Shown: positions 1 through 5,500 of the stretch, piece after piece | Layout of the letters: the number at the start of each line of letters is the position of its first letter | Numbering within the stretch: position 1 is the first letter of the stretch | Origin: an uncultured Eubacteriales bacterium | GTDB lineage: Bacteria > Bacillota > Clostridia > Oscillospirales > Acutalibacteraceae | Assembly: GCA_900313125.1 (NCBI GenBank) | Contig: OMPZ01000151.1 | Coordinates: 1-6,857 of the forward strand | Direction of reading: 5' to 3' | Length of the DNA: 6,857 nt | Translations under genes and position numbers: made by a program | The notes under the pieces: model-generated | What the model saw: only the letters and a program-made list of their open reading frames with translations | What the model was told of the DNA's origin: nothing | The model's database searches: none

Positions 1-373
1 TCTCTTATTCGGACTGCTCATCAACAACGTTGTCATAAAACACGCCATTGCGCGCGCGCGTCCGTTCGACACATACAGCGACCTGGTGACGCTGATAAAA
101 AAGCCTACCGACTATTCGTTTGCTTCGGGGCACACTACGGCGTCGTTTGCCGCAGCCGGTATACTTGTGAGATTCCTGAACAAGCCGCTGGCGACAGCCG
201 CTGTCTGCTACGCCGTTCTTGTGGGTTATTCGAGACTGTATCTCGGAGTGCATTACCCGACCGACGTTCTGTGCGGCTGCCTGATCGGCATTTGCGCAAG
301 CCTGCTTGTATACCGCTTGTACGAAATAAAATTTGACCTCGAGAAGTATAAGCTCAGACCTTTGAAGGTGTAA
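1..373 (+). CDS. PAP2-family membrane phosphatase, C-terminal part (5' end off window)
   Basis: The frame is open from base 2 to the TAA at 371-373, giving 123 visible residues; the start lies upstream of the window. Numbering from the first visible codon, all three signature blocks of the PAP2 / lipid phosphate phosphatase superfamily are present: K13-x6-R20-P21, the ASGH block at 41-44 (usually PSGH), and SRLYLGVHYPTD at 77-88. The last block carries the catalytic His84 and Asp88. The spacings of 19 and 32 residues fit the family. Hydrophobic stretches near 46-60, 64-76 and 89-105 are probable membrane helices around the active site. In Gram-positive bacteria such enzymes commonly dephosphorylate undecaprenyl diphosphate or phosphatidylglycerol phosphate; the substrate cannot be told from this fragment. 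The oddity is Ala41 in place of the usual Pro. A basic tail follows the last helix. The family call is secure; the specific function is not. Confidence 0.92.
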   Translation, partial: LLFGLLINNVVIKHAIARARPFDTYSDLVTLIKKPTDYSFASGHTTASFAAAGILVRFLNKPLATAAVCYAVLVGYSRLYLGVHYPTDVLCGCLIGICASLLVYRLYEIKFDLEKYKLRPLKV

Positions 374-411
374 AAAAACGGGACGCTCGCTGCGCCCCGT
401 TTTTGTTTTTA
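374..411. terminator. Bidirectional Rho-independent terminator
   Basis: The hairpin pairs ACGGG (378-382) with CCCGT (396-400) and CGC (384-386) with GCG (392-394). One A-C mismatch (383/395) separates the two helices and the loop is TCGCT (387-391). An A-tract lies on the left (372-378) and a T-tract on the right (400-410, broken by one G). Each strand therefore reads as stem plus U-run. It sits one base after the PAP2 stop and five bases past the stop of the convergent NrdD-like gene, so it most likely ends both transcripts. Confidence 0.85.
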
Positions 412-415
412 ATTT

Positions 416-697
416 TTAGATCTGCTCCATAACTGAAACATCGTGCTTGACTCTGTCGTGCTCCTCGGCGCGCTTGCCGTTGTTCCAATGGTCAAGTGTG
501 CCTACAAGGTAGCCTGTGATCCTTCTGATACGCTCGAAGTTCTTCGGCTCGAAGTGATACTTGAGGTCAACGTAATCGCCGTCAACATTGATGTCAAGCT
601 GTGTGATCTTCTGGTCGGAATGCTTGCCGATAACGTACTTCATGTAAGCATTCTTTTCTTCTTCGGAAATTGTTCCGCCTATAACATTGACTATCAT
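416..697 (-). CDS. Small stand-alone protein resembling the C-terminus of anaerobic ribonucleotide reductase (NrdD-like)
   Basis: A complete 93-residue protein runs from ATG at 697 to TAA at 416-418. The C-terminal half carries FERIRRITGYLVGTLDHWNN followed by GKRAEEHDRVKH (about residues 54-85). This resembles the segment at the very end of class III (anaerobic) ribonucleoside-triphosphate reductases, and short clostridial proteins of this size are often given that name. What a catalytic NrdD needs is absent: there is no cysteine at all, so no zinc Cys4 site and no active-site cysteines, and no glycyl-radical motif. The N-terminal half (MIVNVIGGTISEEEKNAY onward) looks like a small alpha/beta fold with the strand-like stretch 31-49. 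The start is fixed by a strong Shine-Dalgarno at 705-711. Its own promoter and a shared terminator make it monocistronic. It is not expected to reduce nucleotides; a regulatory or accessory role would be speculation. The family assignment is from memory of the motif, not from a search. Confidence 0.62.
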   Translation of the reverse strand: MIVNVIGGTISEEEKNAYMKYVIGKHSDQKITQLDINVDGDYVDLKYHFEPKNFERIRRITGYLVGTLDHWNNGKRAEEHDRVKHDVSVMEQI

Positions 698-704
698 AAA
701 ACTG

Positions 705-711
705 CCTCCTT
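705..711 (-). promoter_or_regulatory. Shine-Dalgarno of the NrdD-like gene
   Basis: On the minus strand this reads AAGGAGG, a full match to the anti-SD, seven bases before the ATG at 697. It fixes the start and suggests efficient translation. Confidence 0.85.
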
Positions 712-744
712 GATGCAGATGTAAATAAAACTTCCTTAATAATT

Positions 745-773
745 ATTATATCACTATGCAAATCAAAATTCAA
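745..773 (-). promoter_or_regulatory. Sigma-A-type promoter for the NrdD-like gene
   Basis: On the minus strand the -35 is TTGAAT (773-768) and the -10 is TATAAT (750-745, perfect consensus), with a 17-base spacer. The start of transcription would fall near 738, giving a leader of about 40 bases before the ATG. A/T-rich DNA upstream of the -35 (774-820) could act as an UP element. Positions and spacing are seen directly; activity is inferred. Confidence 0.7.
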
Positions 774-917
774 GTAGAAAATAAGAATAATTACTAATTT
801 TATTTAAGTTTTTTATTCCGAATATTCTATTGCTAATTACCAAAATAAGCACGTTATAAATGGAGTAATTCGACAAAAATAATTCTTTTAAGCAATTATA
901 AAATGCGTAAAAAAGAT

Positions 918-923
918 TATAAT
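918..923 (+). promoter_or_regulatory. Possible -10 element for the LCP gene
   Basis: TATAAT lies 53 bases before the LCP start codon. The hexamer 16-17 bases upstream (ATTATA/TTATAA, 895-901) is a poor -35 match, so the promoter would be weak or activator-dependent. In DNA this A/T-rich a TATAAT can also arise by chance. Confidence 0.35.
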
Positions 924-961
924 AATTTAATAGTGCGACAAGTCTACCTTTTTCATTTATG

Positions 962-967
962 AAAGGA
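962..967 (+). promoter_or_regulatory. Shine-Dalgarno of the LCP gene
   Basis: AAAGGA stands eight bases before the ATG at 976. This supports that start, as does the hydrophilic N-terminal tail preceding the membrane helix. A short inverted repeat, TTTCAT (951-956) and ATGAAA (959-964), touches it but leaves too small a loop to matter much. Confidence 0.7.
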
Positions 968-975
968 ATCAAAAC

Positions 976-2169
976 ATGGCTAAGAAGAATGACAAAGAGC
1001 CCCTTGAAGGGTACGATATTCTCGGCAGCTACGACGAGCCGGAACGGCCGGCGGCAAGACCGAGCATCAGCAAGAAGAAAAAGAAGAAGAAACGAATGAT
1101 AATACGAAATGTCGTTGTCGTGACGCTTGCTGTGATAATGGCGCTCACGGGTACGGGTTTCATTTATTATTACAAAACGATCGACTCGCTGAATTACAGC
1201 GATACCGGCGATTTTGACGAGAGCGAAAATTACTCCGCAGACCGTCGAAAGGAAAATGTCGATTACGATATAGATATCAACGAGGGCACGGTCAATATGA
1301 CCGTAGGCGAGGGGCAGCTTCTCAACGACCCTATGGTGCTCAACGTTATGCTTTTCGGTGCCGATAAGAACGACGGTACCAGCCAGCGAAGCGACACGAT
1401 GATTATGCTGTCGATCGACAACAGGCATAAAAAGCTGAAGATAACCTCGTTCATGCGCGACCTCTGGGTGTACATTCCCGAGTACGGCTACAGTAAGCTC
1501 AACCACTCGTTCGCTTACGGCGGCCCCAAGCTCGCGATAGCTACTATCGAGCAGAATTTCGGCGTCAATATCGACAGATACGCGATCGTTGATTTCAAAA
1601 GCTTCCGAAAGATAATCGACATTCTCGGCGGAATCGACCTTGAGCTTACGTCAGAGGAGATCGACTACATCAACTGGCAGTGCTGGAAAAACAATCAGGT
1701 CGAGACGCGCCACGAGCTGCCCGACACGCCCGGTATAGTTCATCTCAACGGCAGGCAGGCGCTCTGGTACGCCCGCAACAGAGGTGACGAGGAGGCAGGC
1801 TACTCCGGCAGCGACTTTGACAGAACAGACCGCCAGAGAAAGCTTCTCAGAAAGCTTGCGAGCGATATGAAGTCGGCGTCGCTGACAGATATAATCGCCA
1901 TCGTCGATCAGATCGGTCCGCTCGTTACAACGAACCTCAAAAAGAACGAGATCACAACGCTTGTAGCCAATTCTCTGACATATCTCTCTTACGATATGGT
2001 CGAGCACAGGATCCCGTCCGACGGCAACTACGACGCCGCATGGCACTACGGAATGTCAACGCTTGACATCGTAGACTGGGACGCAGAGCGAAAGGATCTT
2101 GCGATATTCGTTTACGAGGAGCTTGTTACCGACGCGCTTGACGGTTACATGACATTCGACATGAAATGA
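976..2169 (+). CDS. LytR-CpsA-Psr (LCP) family cell-wall glycopolymer transferase
   Basis: A complete 397-residue protein. Residues 1-40 form a hydrophilic cytoplasmic tail ending in seven lysines and an arginine (33-40). One membrane helix follows (about 45-66), then an acidic linker (68-118), so the catalytic part is extracytoplasmic. The LCP domain spans about 121-295: Asp130, the QRSDT motif with Arg138 and Asp140, the SFMRDLWV block with Arg161 and Asp162, LNGRQALWYARNR at 257-269 with Arg267 and Arg269, and DRTDRQR at 282-288. These match the pyrophosphate- and polyprenyl-binding residues of the family. Known members move teichoic acid, capsule or other glycopolymers from an undecaprenyl-diphosphate carrier to peptidoglycan. 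The roughly 100-residue C-terminal tail shows no recognisable domain. The length is normal for a clostridial LCP protein. The gene is monocistronic: its own leader upstream, a terminator 19 bases after the stop. The family is clear; the glycopolymer is unknown. Confidence 0.95.
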   Translation: MAKKNDKEPLEGYDILGSYDEPERPAARPSISKKKKKKKRMIIRNVVVVTLAVIMALTGTGFIYYYKTIDSLNYSDTGDFDESENYSADRRKENVDYDIDINEGTVNMTVGEGQLLNDPMVLNVMLFGADKNDGTSQRSDTMIMLSIDNRHKKLKITSFMRDLWVYIPEYGYSKLNHSFAYGGPKLAIATIEQNFGVNIDRYAIVDFKSFRKIIDILGGIDLELTSEEIDYINWQCWKNNQVETRHELPDTPGIVHLNGRQALWYARNRGDEEAGYSGSDFDRTDRQRKLLRKLASDMKSASLTDIIAIVDQIGPLVTTNLKKNEITTLVANSLTYLSYDMVEHRIPSDGNYDAAWHYGMSTLDIVDWDAERKDLAIFVYEELVTDALDGYMTFDMK

Positions 2170-2188
2170 TGATTCAAGTATAAACCAC

Positions 2189-2219
2189 AATACCGACTCT
2201 TAGGGGTCGGTATTTTTTG
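2189..2219 (+). terminator. Rho-independent terminator of the LCP gene
   Basis: An 11-bp stem pairs AATACCGACTC (2189-2199) with GGGTCGGTATT (2204-2214), with one T-G wobble and loop TTAG. It is followed by a run of T ending at 2218. It begins 19 bases after the LCP stop. The minus-strand side lacks a T-run, so it acts on the LCP transcript only. Confidence 0.88.
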
Positions 2220-2375
2220 TGTGATACTGATCTCTGATTAAAAGCTTTAAAAGGACTTTTCGAGGATAATCTTTGCAAGACAAGGAAGAGGGCGCAGTAA
2301 TACTGTCCGCGAGGAAGAAAAAATCAGATGTGCGGAGACAGCTTTCGTCCATGACAAAGTCGGGCGGAATTGTCA

Positions 2376-2390
2376 GCGGATACTATCCGC
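2376..2390. repeat. Perfect 7-bp inverted repeat
   Basis: GCGGATA and TATCCGC flank a single C. A wider pair, GTCAG (2372-2376) and CTGAC (2398-2402), brackets it. A smaller inverted repeat, CAGTA-A-TACTG, lies at 2295-2305. ATACTGTCCGCGAGGAA (2300-2316) recurs as ATACTATCCGCAGGAA (2380-2395) with one substitution and one missing base. No function is recognised; an operator or chance are both possible. Confidence 0.4.
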
Positions 2391-2479
2391 AGGAATACTG
2401 ACGTATTTCAAGCCCGATGACGCAGCATTGCGGAAATTAGACCGAAAAGACATAAAGATCTTAATTAGGGAGCAGCATG

Positions 2480-2523
2480 AAAAAAGAAAGCGCGGCGGCA
2501 TCATTGAAATGCCTGTCCGCGCT
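2480..2523 (-). terminator. Rho-independent terminator of the giant dockerin protein gene
   Basis: On the minus strand AGCGCGG (2523-2517) pairs with CCGCGCT (2495-2489). An inner helix GGCAT/ATGCC (2513-2509 with 2501-2497) closes a 7-base loop, with a small internal loop between helices. A T-rich tail follows (TTTCTTTTTT, 2489-2480). It begins 25 bases past the stop at 2548, the right place and direction to end that transcript. Confidence 0.8.
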
Positions 2524-2547
2524 CTCAAAAAGGAGTGATCCGAAAAA

Positions 2548-5500
2548 CTATCCTATTTTAACGCCCTTGTCTCTGTAGCCGACCGTGTAGCGGAGAATCG
2601 CGAGACTGTCGTCGGTCGCCGCGACGCTGTCGCCCGTAACGTCGGCGAGAGCGATCTGAGTGTTGTCAAACTTCATAAGACCTACGGTGTAGCGAAGTAT
2701 CAGCAGCGCGTCGTCGGAGGATATCTCGTGGTCGCCGTTGACGTCGCCCATCATACCCTTTGTGATCTGGAACGTGCTTGTGATGATACCTGTGTATGCG
2801 CCTATTCCGCGTACCGTTATGTTGGCAAGTCCGATCTCGGTGTTGTTGCTGTACTCGACCGTGTAGTCGAGACCCTCTCTGAGTGTCTCGCTGCCGTTTG
2901 TGATCGTGACCTTCGGCGTTCTCGCTTCGCCTGTATACGCTACCGCCGTCGGGATATCGACAACGCAGTCGTCGAGCGAGGTCGTGCCAAGCTGATCGAC
3001 ATAGCTGTCGGTGAAGGTCGCGCCGCAGATCTTGCAGGTATGCAGCGTATATCCGCGCGCGGAATGTGTGGGCGCGATCACCTGATCGCTGTAAACATGG
3101 TTGCACTCAATTATAAATGAAAGGTTTACGGAGTCTGTGTAGTTGCCGATGCCGGTGATCTTGATATTCGCAACGCCCGGTTTAGTGTTGTTTGAATACT
3201 CAAGCTTAAAGTCCTTGCGGTTCTGGAGAAATTCGCCGCCGCAGTCGATGATAACGGACGGTGTGAGCGGACTTCCCGTGCAGATCTGCTTGTCGATCGC
3301 CGTGACCGTGATCTCCGCGTCGGTAAGCGGTCTGGGCAGGATATCGAACTGGAACTGTGCAAAGCTCTTGAATCTGCCGATACCTCTCATGATGACTGTT
3401 GCCGTGCCGACCTTGGAGTTGTTTGCGTACTGGAGAACGTAGTCCACATTCTCAATGAGCGCGTCGTCGCCGATGTTTACGACCGGCTTAGGCTCGTAGG
3501 GGATATGGTTCGGGTTGAAAACAACATCGTCAAGATAAAGCACCTTGCCCTGGTTGAGCGAAATGCGTCCGTCGTCGGTGTCGGAGTCCTCGTCCGTCAT
3601 GATAAGCTCGGTCGTGTTGTCGGTATCGATGTTTCCGCCGGATTCCGTTATCTGGAAGCTTACCTTGCCCGTGCCGGTGTAATTTCCAAGTCCGGTAATA
3701 ATGGCGTAGCCCGTGCCGACTTCGACATTGTTGATGTATGTTACCGTGTAATCAGCGTTTTCGGTAAGTGTTTCGCCGTCGTATCTGAGCGTAACTATAG
3801 GCGTGATCGGGCTGCCTGTATATCCGAACGACGAGCCTGTTATCGTGGCGGTGCATTCAAGAATGCTTACGCCGGGTATTTTGTCAACGAAATTGTCCTT
3901 ATAGCTGTCGCCGCACATGGTGCAGGTATGAAGAGTAAAGCCCTGGTCGTTAGCCGTCGGAGGAACGACCTTTTCTTCGTAGTTGTGGTCGATCATGGGT
4001 ATCTCGGTCTCTACTGTCTGGTGACATTTGTTGCAGACCTTCGACATAATGCCGGTCTCGGTACAGGTAGCTTCGCGCTTTAAGACAGGTTCGGTGGAGT
4101 CTGAGTGATCGCAGTAAACTTCAAATACGCAGTCGCGCCTGTCTTTGTAGTTTCCCTGCCCCTGAAGAATAATGGTAGCGTTACCCGGGTTTACATTGTT
4201 TTGATACGATATTTTATAATCTGTGCCTTCGGTCAGAAGGATCTTCATGCAGGTGACCTCTACCTTAGGAGTCTGCGCTTCTCCGGTGTAATCCACCTGC
4301 TGAGCGTAATTTACTTCGATCTCTTCGTCGTTTAGCGAGCGGGTGCTGATATTGAAGCCTATCGTTCGCTCGGCAGTATAGTTTCCTTTGCCGACTGCTG
4401 TGAGAGCCGCGCTGCCGATCTCTGTGTTGTTTGTATAAGAAAGCTCATAATCAACGCCCTCGATAAGAGTTTTGCCGGCGAAGGTGACTGTAGGCTTCGG
4501 CTCGTAAAACTGCTTGATAGGCGAGTAAAGCTGAGGTTCTATGGTGGAGAACTCGGCATTGACTATCTTTGCATAGACCGTGACTTCACATTGGTCTATC
4601 TTGCTGCCCGACCTTACGGTGATTATCGTTTTGCCGAGACCTGTCGCCGTAAACTGACCTTTAGACGAGATAACGCCAACGTTTTCGTTTGACGATGTCC
4701 AGAGAGGGGAGGTGTTGCCCATGTTGTTTCCGTGATCGTCCTTTATCGTCACGCCAAAGGTCCAAGAGCCTTCCATCTGTTTGTTGACTTCTATGTCTTT
4801 TGTCGGGATCGAGCCGTCATCTGAAACATTGACGTTAGTCATGATGACCTGCGAGGTCGTAAACGCGACCACGCTGATGCTTGCTTCGCGTCCGGAAGCC
4901 GTGCGCGCCGTAATGCTGACATTTCCGTTTTTGATCGCTCTGATATTTCCTTCCGAGTCGATCTGAGCCGTTTCGGGGTCGCTCGATGTCCATGAAACTA
5001 TACGGTCGGAGTGCTGATACGGGTAATTTCCTTCGATCGTAAGGTCTGCCTTGATAGTGGAAAGGTCGCCGATATTCAGCGATTTCGGCGTGGGATAAGC
5101 ATTTCCTTCCGTATCGACAAACCTGATCTTGTCGCAGGCTCTGAGTACCTGTATGCCGAAGTTGCGGCATATCGACTCGTCGTTTTCGGCGTATGCCTTT
5201 ACCAGAACGGTGCCCTCAGAGCTGCCGTGTATCGTGATCGAATCATCGGTCTCGCCCGAGATAGTGACAGTTGCGTTGTCGTTGTTCATTATCGTCCACT
5301 TTACCGCGTCGTCGGGCGTGGTGCCGTCCTCCGCTGTAAGCGCCGCCTTGATCGTCAGATCCTGGTTGTTGAAAATATTAAGCGTACTGCCCTCGATGAT
5401 CTGAGGCTTAACGCCGTTGACCTCATAGTAAAGAGTAAGTCCGTCGGAAGCCTTTCTCGGATCGACCGTGACCTCGCATTGACTTGAAACGCCGGAGACG

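Larger units (their letters stand above)
2219..2547 (+). pseudogene. Gap between convergent genes; possible decayed gene, no intact CDS
   Basis: No convincing gene is present. The plus strand has staggered open frames in all three phases: about 20 codons to the TAA at 2298-2300 (ending near LKALKGLFEDNL); 42 codons from a TTG at 2273 to the TGA at 2399-2401, with GAGG seven bases upstream and containing GGIVSGYYPQEY; and 95 codons with no start codon, 2251-2535, stop 2536-2538, containing KLDRKDIKILIREQHEKRK. The overlapping, sequential frames would fit a frameshifted gene remnant, but chance open frames are also likely. I recognise no family. The last part overlaps the terminator of the minus-strand gene, which argues against an expressed product. 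Confidence 0.22.

Noticed and set aside
443..724. Plus-strand open frame of 93 codons over the NrdD-like gene
   Set aside because: It mirrors the minus-strand gene, which has the promoter, a perfect Shine-Dalgarno, a terminator and a recognisable motif.
820..827. Palindrome GAATATTC as an operator
   Set aside because: Eight bases in very A/T-rich DNA are expected by chance, and no second copy is nearby.
951..964. Inverted repeat TTTCAT/ATGAAA next to the LCP Shine-Dalgarno, possible translational switch
   Set aside because: The loop is two bases (or the stem four A/T-rich pairs if opened), too weak to hide the ribosome site.
763..1506. Minus-strand open frame of 247 codons across the divergent intergenic region and the start of the LCP gene
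   Set aside because: It lies antisense to a clear LCP gene and runs through AT-rich promoter DNA; its translation shows no family features. The LCP gene explains the region.
2170..2547. Housekeeping small RNA (RNase P, 6S, tmRNA or SRP RNA) in the convergent gap
   Set aside because: None of the conserved blocks I know for these RNAs is present; only a terminator on each side is clear.
2477..2578. 33-codon plus-strand frame starting at an ATG preceded by AGGGAG
   Set aside because: It runs through the minus-strand terminator stem and into the 3' end of the giant gene; the peptide (MKKESAAASL...) shows nothing recognisable.
3505..4083. Plus-strand open frame of 192 codons
   Set aside because: It is antisense to the giant repeat protein, whose repeat pattern and dockerin prove the minus-strand frame. 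The high-GC third positions keep stops rare on the opposite strand.
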